Below are positions 17,545 through 26,732 of a stretch of DNA of 64,000 nucleotides, one piece after another. Position 1 is the stretch's first letter; each line of letters begins with the position of its first letter. The position numbers and the translations under genes are program-made. The notes below the pieces were generated by a model, which was given only the letters and a program-made list of their open reading frames with translations, was not told where the DNA came from and searched no databases. Origin of the DNA: Methylopila sp. M107. Its GTDB lineage: Bacteria > Pseudomonadota > Alphaproteobacteria > Rhizobiales > Methylopilaceae. The stretch covers positions 2,894,176 through 2,958,175 of the forward strand of contig NZ_ARWB01000001.1 of NCBI RefSeq assembly GCF_000384475.1, read 5' to 3'.

Positions 17545-18819
17545 TCAGAGCGCCCCGGCCGGCTTCGCGCCGACGGCCGCGGAGGACTTGATCCCGACGG
17601 CTGGCTCCAGCTCGATCTTTACGCGGCCGGTCTTGGTTTTCGCCGGCGCGGGCTTCTTGGTGGCGGCGGGCTTGCCCTTGGCGGGCGTCGTCGCCGACTT
17701 CGCGGCCGCCGGCTTCTTCGCGCCTGGCGTCGCGGCGAGCGCGGGAGCCTTGGCGGCGGCCGGCGCGTCCTCGTCGACGCCGCTCGGTTCGGCCGGCGTG
17801 TCGGGCTTTCCGGGCGCCGGCGTCGCATAGACCATGACGGGCGAAACGGCCGGCTTCGACATCAGCGCCGGCGCCCAGGGGTGGGCCTCGAGCATCAGGC
17901 GGCGCGCCGTTCGGATCTTGGCCCCAGCCTTGCCGCACATCTCCTCGCGCAGGTCGATCGGGAAGGCCTGCGGGGGCGAGGGCAGGGTCGCGAGCGTGCC
18001 GACCGCCTTGGTGGCCGCAAAGCCGCGCTCGAAGGCGTCGACCGCGGTCTCGGAGCGTTCGAGCGGCGAATAGGCGCCGAACACGATGGTGACGAGCCGC
18101 CGCCCGCCGCGCGAGGCGGTCGCGACGACGTTGTAGCCGGACGAGCAGACATAGCCGGTCTTCATGCCGTCCGTGCCGGGATAGCGGCCCATGAGGCCGT
18201 TATGGTTGCGCATGGTGCGCTGGCCGATCTTGATGGCGTCGAGAGCGAACAGTCCCGCCATCTGCGGGTGGTCGCGATAGAGCGCGGTCGCGAGGATCGC
18301 CATGTCGCGCGCGGTGGTGCGCTGCAGGTCGGGGCCGGGCTTCACGGGCAGGCCGTTCGGATTGACGAAGTTCGAGCCCGTCATGCCGATCTGCCGGGCG
18401 GTGCGGTTCATCTCGACCACGAAGGCCTCGACCGACCCCGAGACGCCCTCCGCCAGGATGAAGGCGATGTCGTTCGCCGACTGCACCATGAGCATCTTCA
18501 GCGCGTCGTCGACCGTGACGGTCTGGCCGACCTGGAAGCCCATCTTGCTCGGCGGCTCTTTTTGCGCTCGCTCGGTGTAGACGAGGGACTGCTGGAGCGT
18601 GAGCTTGCCGGCCTTGACGGCGTTCAGCACGACATAGGTCGTCATCAGCTTGGTGAGGGACGCCGGATACCACGGCGTCGTCGCCTCGCGCGCCTCGAGC
18701 ACCTGGCCGGACGCGATGTCCGCGACGAGAAGTGGGGCGGCGGCAGCGTCGGCGGAGCCGACGCCCGCCATCAGCGCGAACACACAGGCCGCGGCGCGGC
18801 GGCGGATCGACGTCGTCAT
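17545..18819 (-). CDS. D-alanyl-D-alanine carboxypeptidase (PBP5/6 family)
   Basis: This periplasmic penicillin-binding protein trims the terminal D-Ala from peptidoglycan stem peptides. It has 424 residues: a signal peptide (about 1-28), then the peptidase S11 domain with Ser54-x-x-Lys57 (SLTK), Ser114-x-Asn116 (SAND) and Lys220-Thr-Gly (KTG). The C-terminal roughly 100 residues are Ala/Lys/Pro-rich (KKPAAAKSATTPAKGK), low-complexity and basic, in place of the usual amphipathic membrane anchor. They may bind teichoic-like or murein polymers or simply be disordered. The ATG at 18819 gives a good signal peptide; a longer frame from 18918 would begin in the neighbouring gene's end. Confidence 0.92.
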   Translation of the reverse strand: MTTSIRRRAAACVFALMAGVGSADAAAAPLLVADIASGQVLEAREATTPWYPASLTKLMTTYVVLNAVKAGKLTLQQSLVYTERAQKEPPSKMGFQVGQTVTVDDALKMLMVQSANDIAFILAEGVSGSVEAFVVEMNRTARQIGMTGSNFVNPNGLPVKPGPDLQRTTARDMAILATALYRDHPQMAGLFALDAIKIGQRTMRNHNGLMGRYPGTDGMKTGYVCSSGYNVVATASRGGRRLVTIVFGAYSPLERSETAVDAFERGFAATKAVGTLATLPSPPQAFPIDLREEMCGKAGAKIRTARRLMLEAHPWAPALMSKPAVSPVMVYATPAPGKPDTPAEPSGVDEDAPAAAKAPALAATPGAKKPAAAKSATTPAKGKPAATKKPAPAKTKTGRVKIELEPAVGIKSSAAVGAKPAGAL

Positions 18820-18892
18820 CAGCAAACTCGACAGTCCCGTTGGTTCCCGCGTCGACAAGCGACCCGCGCGCGCCCCGTTCGGAGAGACATGC

Positions 18893-20743
18893 TTAACCTT
18901 GAGGGGCGGAATTGCCAATCACGGGCGCTCGACCGGCGGCCCTGTCGGGTTTCGCGCCGTGGCTGAGCTCCTGTGCGGCGACGAGCTTGGCGAACTGGCC
19001 GCCGGCGGCCGCGAGTTCGTCGAACGGTCCGCGCTCGACGATCCTGCCGCGCTCGAACACGAGCACGAGGTCGGCGCTGCGCACCGTCGCGAGCCGATGC
19101 GCGATCACGAGCGTGGTGCGGCCCTCGCGGGCGTGCTCCAGCGCCGCCTGCACGCGCTGTTCCGTGCCGGCGTCGAGCGCGCTGGTCGCCTCGTCGAGCA
19201 CGAGGATCGGCGGGTCCTTCAGCAGCGCGCGGGCGATCGCGAGCCGCTGGCGCTCGCCGCCCGACAGCGATGCGCCGCGCTCGCCCAGAATCGCGTCGAA
19301 ACCGTCAGGGAGGCGATGGATGACGTCGAGCACCTCGGCCTTCTCGCAGGCGGCCTCCAGCTCTTCCTGCGTCGCGTCTTCCTTGCCGACGAGCAGATTC
19401 GCGCGGATCGAGCGGGCGAACAGCATCGGTTCCTGGAAGACGACGCCAATGTTCCGCCGAAGTCCGTCGAGCGTCATGTCGCGGATGTCGATGCCGTCGA
19501 TCGTGACCTTGCCCTCGATCGGGTCGAAGGCGCGGTGCAGCAGCGAGAGCGCGGTCGACTTGCCCGAGCCCGTCGAGCCGACAAGCGCGACCGTCTGGCC
19601 GGGCTTGGCCTCGAACGTCACGTCAACCAAAGTCGGGCGCGACGGTTCATAGGCGAAGGAGATGTTCTCGAAGCGGATGTCGCCGGCGAGGCGCCCGGGA
19701 TCGCTCGCGCCGGGACGCTCGGCGACGTCCGGCACCGCGTCCGCGATGTCGAGCATCTCGCCGATGCGCGGCGCGTTCGACATCAGCAGGTTCACGAGCG
19801 CCACCGCCTCGCCGAGTTTGCCGATGGTGAGCGTCGCGAGCGCCGCGAAGGTCACGATGTCGCCGACGCTCGCGAGCCCCTGCGCGTTGAGCCATGCGCC
19901 GCCGACCACGACGCAGAGCACGGTGAGCGTGCCGGCCGCGGGGGTCGCCGCGGTCGCGTAGGCCCACCAGGACAGGACCGGCATCTGCGCGTCGAGCAGC
20001 CGCTGCATGACGGCGCCGAGCGACGCCATCTCGGATCTCATCCGGGCGAAGCTCTGCACCACCGCGACCTGGGCGATGGCGTCGGCGGCCTGCTGGGCGA
20101 CGTCGGAGTGGTAGGCCTCGACGTCCTCCTGACGGGTCTGGGTGTTGCGCATCAGGATGATGAGCGCGATCCCGAACACGATGACGAGCCCGATCAGGAT
20201 CAGGCCGAGCCAGAGGTTGAGCATGAGACTCGCCGGCAGCAGCGCGATCAGGCCGATCAGCGTCGCGCAGCCCGAGCGGAAGAAGGTGAGCCAGACGTCG
20301 GCGAGCGAGTTGGTCCCGACCGCGAGCGCCTTCACGATGCGGCCCGAATGGGTCTTGCGGTGCCAGCTGAGCGAGAGGTTCAGCGTGTGGCCGAACACCT
20401 CCGTCATGGCCGCGAGCCGGCGCCGGTGGGCGAGCCGGTCGGCGTGGAGGCCGACGACCACGCGGCCCGCGATGGCGGCCAGCGCAATGGCGGCCCAGAA
20501 CCCTGCGATCTCGAGGATGCCGGCGCCGCCATGGGTCAGCCGGTCGATGATCTTGCCGAACAGCACGGGCTCGGCGAAGGCCGCGAAGGCGAGCGCGACA
20601 TTGCCCGCCACCATCCAGGCCGCGAGCTTCTTCTCGTTGCCGAGCAGCGCGATCGTCCGGCGGTAGGTCGCGAGCGCGCCGCGGCGGCGAGGCCGCGCGA
20701 ACGGTTTGGCGATGGCTGGCGGGGGGGAGGTCTTCGCGTCCAC
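18893..20743 (-). CDS. Glucan-type ABC exporter, permease-ATPase (ChvA/NdvA-like)
   Basis: This 616-residue half-transporter has an N-terminal transmembrane domain (about residues 30-330, six helices) and a C-terminal ATPase: Walker A GSTGSGKST, signature LSGGERQ, Walker B ILVLDEATSALD, and the A-loop in ISFAYEPSRP. The membrane domain contains ADRLAHRRR, LSLSWHRKTHSGR and AQMPVLSWWAYAT, which resemble ChvA/NdvA, exporters of cyclic beta-1,2-glucan in Rhizobiaceae. No cyclic glucan synthase gene is in the window, so the substrate is inferred. The start is a GTG at 20743 after an AAAAAGG ribosome-binding site. The gene is divergent from the PodJ-like gene. Confidence 0.8.
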   Translation of the reverse strand: MDAKTSPPPAIAKPFARPRRRGALATYRRTIALLGNEKKLAAWMVAGNVALAFAAFAEPVLFGKIIDRLTHGGAGILEIAGFWAAIALAAIAGRVVVGLHADRLAHRRRLAAMTEVFGHTLNLSLSWHRKTHSGRIVKALAVGTNSLADVWLTFFRSGCATLIGLIALLPASLMLNLWLGLILIGLVIVFGIALIILMRNTQTRQEDVEAYHSDVAQQAADAIAQVAVVQSFARMRSEMASLGAVMQRLLDAQMPVLSWWAYATAATPAAGTLTVLCVVVGGAWLNAQGLASVGDIVTFAALATLTIGKLGEAVALVNLLMSNAPRIGEMLDIADAVPDVAERPGASDPGRLAGDIRFENISFAYEPSRPTLVDVTFEAKPGQTVALVGSTGSGKSTALSLLHRAFDPIEGKVTIDGIDIRDMTLDGLRRNIGVVFQEPMLFARSIRANLLVGKEDATQEELEAACEKAEVLDVIHRLPDGFDAILGERGASLSGGERQRLAIARALLKDPPILVLDEATSALDAGTEQRVQAALEHAREGRTTLVIAHRLATVRSADLVLVFERGRIVERGPFDELAAAGGQFAKLVAAQELSHGAKPDRAAGRAPVIGNSAPQG

Positions 20744-20843
20744 GGGCGCCTTTTTACGCGATGGGCGGCTGAGCGCCAGTCCCCCGGGGAAAAGAAGGAA
20801 ATCGGTAACTTTCCCTAAGAGACTGTTACGAAAACGCCGTTGG

Positions 20844-20858
20844 TTAACCGCTTGTTTA
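20844..20858. promoter_or_regulatory. Possible CtrA-binding site upstream of the podJ-like gene
   Basis: The sequence TTAA-N7-TTTA (TTAACCGCTTGTTTA) differs by one base from the CtrA consensus TTAA-N7-TTAA. It lies 103 bp before the PodJ-like start, in the divergent region shared with the ABC exporter. CtrA controls polarity and division genes in alphaproteobacteria. This is suggestive only. Confidence 0.45.
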
Positions 20859-20920
20859 CCGTATCCGTAAAAAGTCGCTGCTGGTCGAAGGGCGCGTCGC
20901 GCCCGCTTCGGCCGCACCGA

Positions 20921-20943
20921 CCTTTCCGGAGAATCCGGAAAGG
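20921..20943. promoter_or_regulatory. Perfect 10-bp inverted repeat with GANTC site in the podJ-like leader
   Basis: CCTTTCCGGA (20921-20930) and TCCGGAAAGG (20934-20943) are separated by GAA. The spacer forms GAATC (20931-20935), a CcrM methylation site. The hairpin ends 5 bp before the GAGGTG ribosome-binding site, so it could act as an operator, as a leader hairpin affecting translation, or as a methylation-sensitive switch. Confidence 0.6.
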
Positions 20944-20960
20944 CGCTCGAGGTGAAGCCA

Positions 20961-23900
20961 ATGAGCGTGAGCGATTCCTGGGGCAGGCGTGAATTTCGTG
21001 GCGGCGGATCTCGCGACAGGTCCGAGGCCGCGCCGAGGCCGGCGGAGCGCGGCGCGTCCGAGCGGTCGCTCGCCGAACTCGCCGACCGTCTGGCCGAGGC
21101 CCGCCAGGCCGGCGACCCCGCGCCCGAAGAGCTCGAGCGGCTGGTCGACATGCTCGCCAGGAACGAGGTCGATCCCGGCGACCGGCTGACCCGCGCTCTG
21201 GAAGGGTTCGCGCGCCTGTCCGAGGAGCGCCGTCGCGTCGCGCGCCCCGAGCGCAAGCCCGAAAGCTATCGCGGCGAGCGTCCCGTTCCGGGCCCCCAGC
21301 CGGGCGACCCGCGTCGCCAGCCGGCGCCGGCTCCGATCCCGAACGAGGTCGAGGCCCATCTCACCGATTTCGCCCGCACCCTGCCGAGCAGCCGGCCGGA
21401 GGCGGGCAAGGAAGCGCCGGCCCGCGCCTACACGCCCGAGCCCCGCCAGGCCCGCGCGCCCGAACCACGTTCCCAGGCGAAAGCCGCCCCCACGCCGCCG
21501 ATCGCCTCGCTGCGCGCGGCGCTCGCTGAAATCTCGGCGCGCCAGAAGACGCTCGACGCCGAAGTCGAGGCGCCTGTCGCCAGGGCCCGCGAGCCCGAGC
21601 CCCGCCGCAGCGAGCCTGCGCCCCGCGCCGCTCCGGCCTATGCGCTGCCCGCGCCAAAGCCGGCGCCCGACCTCTCCGTTCCGTTGCAGGAGCTTCGCGC
21701 CGAACTCGACCGGATGGGGCGCTCCGTCGCCGACCTGCCGACGCGCGCCGAAATCGACCGCATGACGCGGGAGATGGCCGGTCTCGCGCAGCGCCTGACC
21801 GACGACCGCCCGGCGCGGCTCGACCGCGATTCGCTGTCGGCCATCGACCAGCTGGTGTCGGAGGTCGACCGCATGCGCGCCGACGCGCCGAGCCCGCAGG
21901 TCATCTCCAAGCTCGCCGAAGAGGTTCATGCGATCTCGGCGCGCCTCGAAGTGCTCGGCCCGCGCAGTTCGAACGCGATCGACTCGATCGCACGCCGCGT
22001 CGACGACGTCCGAGCCGAGCTCGACCAGTTCCCGCGCGTCGCCGCCGTCGATGCGGTCGCGCATGAAATCCACGCGCTGATCGGCCGGCTCGACGCCCAG
22101 GAGGCGATCGCCAGGCCGACCCGCGAGGCGGTCGTCGGGCTCGCCGGCCGCGTGCAGGCGATGGACGGCCAGATCGCGGCGATCGCCGAGGCCGCCGCGG
22201 CGCGCGACGAGGCGCTGGAGCGCATCAACACGACGATCCGCACCGAGCTCGACGATCTGCCGCGGGCCGCCGCCGTCTCCGACCTCGGCCGGCAGATCGA
22301 CGCCCTGACGGAGGGCCTCAAGTCCCGCTCGGCGATCGGTCCCGCGCTCAAGGCGGTCGAGGGCCTCGCCGACAAGGTCGAGGCGCTCGACGACAAGATC
22401 GCGGCCATCGCGTCCTTCCGGGAGGAAGACGCCGGCCGCCTGACGGAACTGGTGCGCGGCGAGTTTGCGGCAGCGTCCCGTCCCGAGGCGTTCGAAAAGC
22501 TCGGCCGGCGCATCGAGGCGCTCGACGACCGGGTCGCGTCGATCGCGTCGCGTCGCGAGGAGGAGGCCGGCTGGCTCAGCGACTCGCTCCGCGACGAGAT
22601 CGCCGCCGTCGCCCGCCCGGCCGCGTTCGACGAGCTGAGCCGCCAGATCGAGGAGATCAACGAGCGGCTGGCGGAAGACCGTCGCGCCCCGGATCCGGCT
22701 CTGGACTCGCTGACCTTCCGCATCGACGAGCTCGGCGCCCGCTTCGAATCCATGACGACCGCGACCCGGACCCGCGGCGCCGCGCTGGAGCAGATCGAGG
22801 AGTCGATCCGCGCCATCGCCGAGCAGCTGCTCGTCTCCCGTTCGCCGTCGGCCGCCGGATCGAGCGCGCTCGAGGCCGAGGTCGTGCGGCTCGTCGAGGG
22901 GCTCGAGCAGAACGACAACCGCATCGAGGACCTCCACCACGCCTTCACGGGCCTCGCCGGCCGGATCGAGCGCAGCTGCGCCGATCTCGGCGCGCACGCC
23001 GTGCAGTCCGCGGTCGCGGCGGCGCGCGACGTGCTCGGCGCCGAGACCTCGGACGTCCGACTCGAAAGCGAACTCGCCTCCGCGCTCGCCGAACTGCGCG
23101 CCTCCTCGGCGCAGAGCGAGCGCCGGGCCGCCGACGCGCTCGACGCCGTCCGCTCCACCCTCGAACATCTGCTCGACCGCATGGAGAACCAGCCGGAGCC
23201 GGCTCGCCACGAGCCGCCGGTCCCGCCCTATCGTCAGTTCGGACTGCAGACATCCGAGGTCGAGAACGCCACCGAAGCGGCGCGCGCGGCCGCCATGCGC
23301 GCCATGGAGGAGATCGCCGACACGCCGCGGCCGTCGCCGGTCCGCGCCCCTCAGACCGACGAGCCGGACCTCCGCTACTACGGCGATTTCGGTCCCGACC
23401 ATCCGCTGGAGCCGGGCGCCGGCCAGCCGCGCGCCGAAAACGAAACCGTCCAGCCCGCGCCGCAGTCCGCAGCCTCGCTGATCGCCTCGGCGCGCCGCGC
23501 GAAGGCGCAGACGGCCGCCGACCCGCTTGAGGACGCGCCGGCCGTCGGCGGCCCCGAGAAGCGCGCATCGCCGTTCTCCGGCGCTCTCGCGACGATCCGC
23601 AAGAGCAAGCGCCCGATCCTGTTCGGCGTCGCGGCCGTGTTGATCGTCTTCACCGCGATCTATGTCGCGAGCGGCATGACGGGCGAGGCCGAGCAGGCCC
23701 CGCCCGCTCCGCAGTCGCGCGTCGCTCCGGCCGACGAGCCGCGCGTCGGGGCGCTCGGCTCACGCGTGGACGCCGCGCCGAAGACGTCCGAGCTCGCCGC
23801 CGTCGACGATCGCGAAGACGCGAGCGGCGAATTCGCCGCCGCCGAAGATCCCGAACCCAAATCCGCCGAGGTCGCGGCCCAAGAGACTGCGACGCCCGAG

Positions 23901-24815
23901 ACTCCGAAAGTCGAAGCCCCGAAGGCGCCGGTGCTTGCGGAGGCTCCCAAGGTCCCGCCGGCCGAGAAGGCGAGCGAGCCCGTGGCGTCGCAGGCTTCCA
24001 TTCCGCCCCGCGCCCCGGCGCGCGACCTCACCGGCTTCGCCTTCGCCGAGGCGAGCGCCGCGTCGAAGTCCCGCGCAGACTGGAAGATGGCGGAGCCGGC
24101 CGCCACCGGCTCGATCAGCCGCGATCCGTTCGCGCTGCCCGACGCGATCGGGGGCGCGACGCTGAAGAGCCGCGCCCAGGCCGGCGATCCGGCCGCCGAG
24201 GTCGAGGTCGGCGACCGCCTGCTCGACGGCAGGGGCGTCCCCGCCGACGCCGCGGCCGCGGCGCGCTGGTTCGCTAAGGCCGCCGCGCAGGGCTCGGCCC
24301 CCGCGCAGCACCGGCTCGGCAGCCTCTACGAGAAGGGCCGCGGCGTGGCGCGCGACGTCCCGGCCGCCCGCCGCTGGTACGAGCAGGCCGCGGCCTCCGG
24401 CAATGTCCGCGCGATGCACAATCTGGGCGTCGTCCACGCCGAGGGCGGGCTCGGCAAGCCGGACTACGGCGCGGCGATGGTGTGGTTCCGGATGGCCGCC
24501 GAGCGCGGCCTGAACGACAGCGGCTACAATCTCGCGGTGCTCGCGGCGCGTGGGCTTGGCGGCAAGCGCGACATGGTCGAGGCCTACAAGTGGTTCGCGC
24601 TCGCGGCCGAACAGGGCGACGAGGACGCCGCGAAGAAGCGCGACGAGGTCGGCAAGGCGCTTGGCTCCACCATCACCGTCGCCAAGGCCGCGGTGGCCTC
24701 GTTCAAGCCGAAGCCCGTCGACCCCGCCGCCAACGAGCCCGAAACGCCCCCCGGCGGCTGGGATCGCGTCGCGACGCGTGCGAAGGACGGCGGCGCCGGT
24801 CCGGTCGCCCGCTGA
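20961..24815 (+). CDS. PodJ-like polar localization factor (coiled coil, TM, Sel1 repeats)
   Basis: This 1284-residue single-pass protein is probably a cell-pole organizer like PodJ. Residues 1-about 880 are cytoplasmic: a basic, Pro-rich N-terminal third (to about 240), then long heptad-rich coiled coil with repeated units such as LAGRVQAMDGQIAAIAE and LADKVEALDDKIAAIA. A transmembrane segment follows at about 885-905 (PILFGVAAVLIVFTAIYVAS), then an Ala/Pro/Glu-rich periplasmic linker. Four Sel1-like repeats span about 1065-1225 (DRLLDGRGVPAD, GSLYEKGRGVARD, GVVHAEGGLGKPD, AVLAARGLGGKRD). The C-terminal peptidoglycan-binding domain of classic PodJ is not seen. The ATG at 20961 follows GAGGTG; a GTG lies 9 bp upstream. 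It is divergent from the ChvA-like gene. Confidence 0.8.
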   Translation: MSVSDSWGRREFRGGGSRDRSEAAPRPAERGASERSLAELADRLAEARQAGDPAPEELERLVDMLARNEVDPGDRLTRALEGFARLSEERRRVARPERKPESYRGERPVPGPQPGDPRRQPAPAPIPNEVEAHLTDFARTLPSSRPEAGKEAPARAYTPEPRQARAPEPRSQAKAAPTPPIASLRAALAEISARQKTLDAEVEAPVARAREPEPRRSEPAPRAAPAYALPAPKPAPDLSVPLQELRAELDRMGRSVADLPTRAEIDRMTREMAGLAQRLTDDRPARLDRDSLSAIDQLVSEVDRMRADAPSPQVISKLAEEVHAISARLEVLGPRSSNAIDSIARRVDDVRAELDQFPRVAAVDAVAHEIHALIGRLDAQEAIARPTREAVVGLAGRVQAMDGQIAAIAEAAAARDEALERINTTIRTELDDLPRAAAVSDLGRQIDALTEGLKSRSAIGPALKAVEGLADKVEALDDKIAAIASFREEDAGRLTELVRGEFAAASRPEAFEKLGRRIEALDDRVASIASRREEEAGWLSDSLRDEIAAVARPAAFDELSRQIEEINERLAEDRRAPDPALDSLTFRIDELGARFESMTTATRTRGAALEQIEESIRAIAEQLLVSRSPSAAGSSALEAEVVRLVEGLEQNDNRIEDLHHAFTGLAGRIERSCADLGAHAVQSAVAAARDVLGAETSDVRLESELASALAELRASSAQSERRAADALDAVRSTLEHLLDRMENQPEPARHEPPVPPYRQFGLQTSEVENATEAARAAAMRAMEEIADTPRPSPVRAPQTDEPDLRYYGDFGPDHPLEPGAGQPRAENETVQPAPQSAASLIASARRAKAQTAADPLEDAPAVGGPEKRASPFSGALATIRKSKRPILFGVAAVLIVFTAIYVASGMTGEAEQAPPAPQSRVAPADEPRVGALGSRVDAAPKTSELAAVDDREDASGEFAAAEDPEPKSAEVAAQETATPETPKVEAPKAPVLAEAPKVPPAEKASEPVASQASIPPRAPARDLTGFAFAEASAASKSRADWKMAEPAATGSISRDPFALPDAIGGATLKSRAQAGDPAAEVEVGDRLLDGRGVPADAAAAARWFAKAAAQGSAPAQHRLGSLYEKGRGVARDVPAARRWYEQAAASGNVRAMHNLGVVHAEGGLGKPDYGAAMVWFRMAAERGLNDSGYNLAVLAARGLGGKRDMVEAYKWFALAAEQGDEDAAKKRDEVGKALGSTITVAKAAVASFKPKPVDPAANEPETPPGGWDRVATRAKDGGAGPVAR

Positions 24816-24996
24816 AGGCTAAAGGCCGAGGCGCGGACGATCGAAAGGCGCGGCCTCGCCTGCGTCCATCGGCAGTGTCCCCGACTTGATCGCCGGGCTC
24901 TACGGTCTGAGAAACGCGTGCATGCCCCGCATCGCCGGGCATGCCGATTCTTTCTGATCCGCCTTTTGTCCCGGATCAGGCCGCCCGGACGCGCGC

Positions 24997-25914
24997 ATGC
25001 AGGTCTATCTCCCCATCGCGGAACTGCCGGTCGACGTGCTGCTGGTGCTCGCGATGAGCCTCGGCATCGGCTTCGTCTCGGGCATGTTCGGGATCGGCGG
25101 CGGGTTCCTCATGACGCCTCTGCTGATCTTCATCGGCGTGCCGACCGCGGTCGCGGTCGCGTCCGAAGCGCCGCAGATCGCGGCCTCCGCCTTCACCGGC
25201 GCTCTCGCCTACTGGCGACGGCGCGCGATCGACGTGAAGCTTGGGCTGGTGCTGCTCGGCGGCGGCGTCATCGGCAGCGCGCTCGGCGTCGCGTTCTTCA
25301 ACGCCATGCGCGCGGCGGGCCAGCTCGACACCTTCATCGCCGTCTCCTACGTGGCGATGCTGGGCGCGATCGGCGGGCTCATGCTGGTCGAGTCGTTGCG
25401 CGCCTCTTTTCGCAAGGAGGACGAACCGGCCCAGCGCCGCCCGTCGGCGCGGCGGCTCGTGGACCGGTTTCCGCTGAAACTCAGGTTCCGCCGTTCGATG
25501 ATCCATGCGAGCGCGATCCCGCTCGTCGCGCTTGGCGCTTTCATCGGTTTCGCCGGCGCGGTGCTGGGCGTCGGCGGCGGTTTCCTGCTGGTGCCGGCGC
25601 TGGTCTACGTGTTCCGCGTGCCGACCGCCGTGGTGGTCGGCACCTCGCTGTTCCAGATTCTCGTCACGATGCTCGCCTCGACGATGATGCACGCAGTCAC
25701 CAACGGTTCGGTCGACATCGTGCTGGCGACCCTGCTGATGATCGGCGGCTCGATCGGGTCGCAGTTCGGGGTGCGGATCGGCCAGAGGCTTTCGGGGCCG
25801 CGGCTGCGCCTGCTGCTCGCGATCATGCTGCTGACGGTGGCGGGGCGGTTCCTCGTCGACCTCGTGCGCCAGCCGGAAGAGCCGTTCTCGCTGTCGACGA
25901 CGGACCGCGCATGA
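24997..25914 (+). CDS. TauE/SafE family membrane transporter
   Basis: This 305-residue inner-membrane protein belongs to the TauE/SafE (sulfite exporter-like) family. It shows the family's internal duplication: GFVSGMFGIGGGFLMTPLL near residue 27 and GFAGAVLGVGGGFLLVPAL near residue 186, each opening a set of four or so helices. The substrate is unknown; sulfur oxoanions are possible. The gene stop overlaps the start of the next gene (ATGA), so it forms an operon with the TIGR02186 gene, a pairing common in alphaproteobacteria. Confidence 0.92.
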   Translation: MQVYLPIAELPVDVLLVLAMSLGIGFVSGMFGIGGGFLMTPLLIFIGVPTAVAVASEAPQIAASAFTGALAYWRRRAIDVKLGLVLLGGGVIGSALGVAFFNAMRAAGQLDTFIAVSYVAMLGAIGGLMLVESLRASFRKEDEPAQRRPSARRLVDRFPLKLRFRRSMIHASAIPLVALGAFIGFAGAVLGVGGGFLLVPALVYVFRVPTAVVVGTSLFQILVTMLASTMMHAVTNGSVDIVLATLLMIGGSIGSQFGVRIGQRLSGPRLRLLLAIMLLTVAGRFLVDLVRQPEEPFSLSTTDRA

Positions 25915-26684
25915 GGATCGTGCGCCTCGCCGCAGGCGCGGCGCTGCTGGCCCTTGCGGCTCAGGGAGCGCGGGCCGAGGGGCTGATCGTTTCGCTGTCC
26001 TCGGACGAGATCGTGATCGCCTCGAACTATCAGGGCGCGTCCGTGACGCTGTTCGGCGCCGCGCTCGACAGGGACGGCGAGGTGAGCCCCGCCGGAACCT
26101 ACGACCTGGTGGTGACGACGCGTGGCCCAGCGCAGACGTTCGACGTGCGCGAGAAGGAACGGACGCTCGGCTTCTGGGTGAACCGCGAGGGCCGCGAATT
26201 CGTCCGCGCGCCCTCGTTCCTGTCTGTCTTGACCAACCGGCCGATCGCCGAGATCGCGGATCCCGCGGCGCTGAGGCGCGACGACCTCGGCCTCGACGCG
26301 GCCGCGAAGCGCCGGCTCGACGGCGCGGCCGGTCCGAAGCCGGGCGACGCGGACTTCGTCGCTGCCCTCAGACGGCTGCAGGAGGGGCGCGGGCTCTGGC
26401 GCGAGGACCCCCGTGGGGTCGACTTCATCGGCTACTCGCTCTTCCAGGGCGAGATCAGGCTGCCGCCCAACGTGCCGTTCGGCGTGTTCGACGTGGAGGT
26501 GCGGCTGATGCGGGCGGGCAAACTGCTTGCGCGCCAGAACACGACGTTCAAAGTGGTCAAGTCGAACTTCGAGGCGCGGATCGCCGAGGCCGCCGACGCG
26601 AACCGGCTGTTCTACGGCGCCGCCGCCGTCGTCCTGGCGCTGCTGTCCGGCTGGCTCGCAAGCGTTATCTTCCGACGCGACTGA
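25911..26684 (+). CDS. TIGR02186 family protein
   Basis: This 257-residue protein has a signal peptide (about residues 1-23, ending GARA), a periplasmic beta-rich domain (LIVSLSSDEIVIASNYQGAS, RGPAQTFDVREKERTLGFWV, LFQGEIRLPPNVPFGVFDVE) and one C-terminal transmembrane helix (about 233-252). It is typical of the TIGR02186 family, found next to TauE/SafE genes and thought to be its accessory subunit. The function is not proven. The ATG overlaps the tauE stop by four bases. Confidence 0.88.
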   Translation: MRIVRLAAGAALLALAAQGARAEGLIVSLSSDEIVIASNYQGASVTLFGAALDRDGEVSPAGTYDLVVTTRGPAQTFDVREKERTLGFWVNREGREFVRAPSFLSVLTNRPIAEIADPAALRRDDLGLDAAAKRRLDGAAGPKPGDADFVAALRRLQEGRGLWREDPRGVDFIGYSLFQGEIRLPPNVPFGVFDVEVRLMRAGKLLARQNTTFKVVKSNFEARIAEAADANRLFYGAAAVVLALLSGWLASVIFRRD

Positions 26685-26732
26685 GCGTTTCCGCGCCGCC
26701 GGGCGGGCCTGAACGCCGAAAGGGGACTTCGC

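Noticed and set aside
20856-23402. An 848-codon minus-strand open frame across the PodJ-like gene
   Set aside because: Arg/Gly/Asp-rich product without domains; the plus strand gives a well-formed coiled-coil and Sel1 protein. It is a GC-driven shadow.
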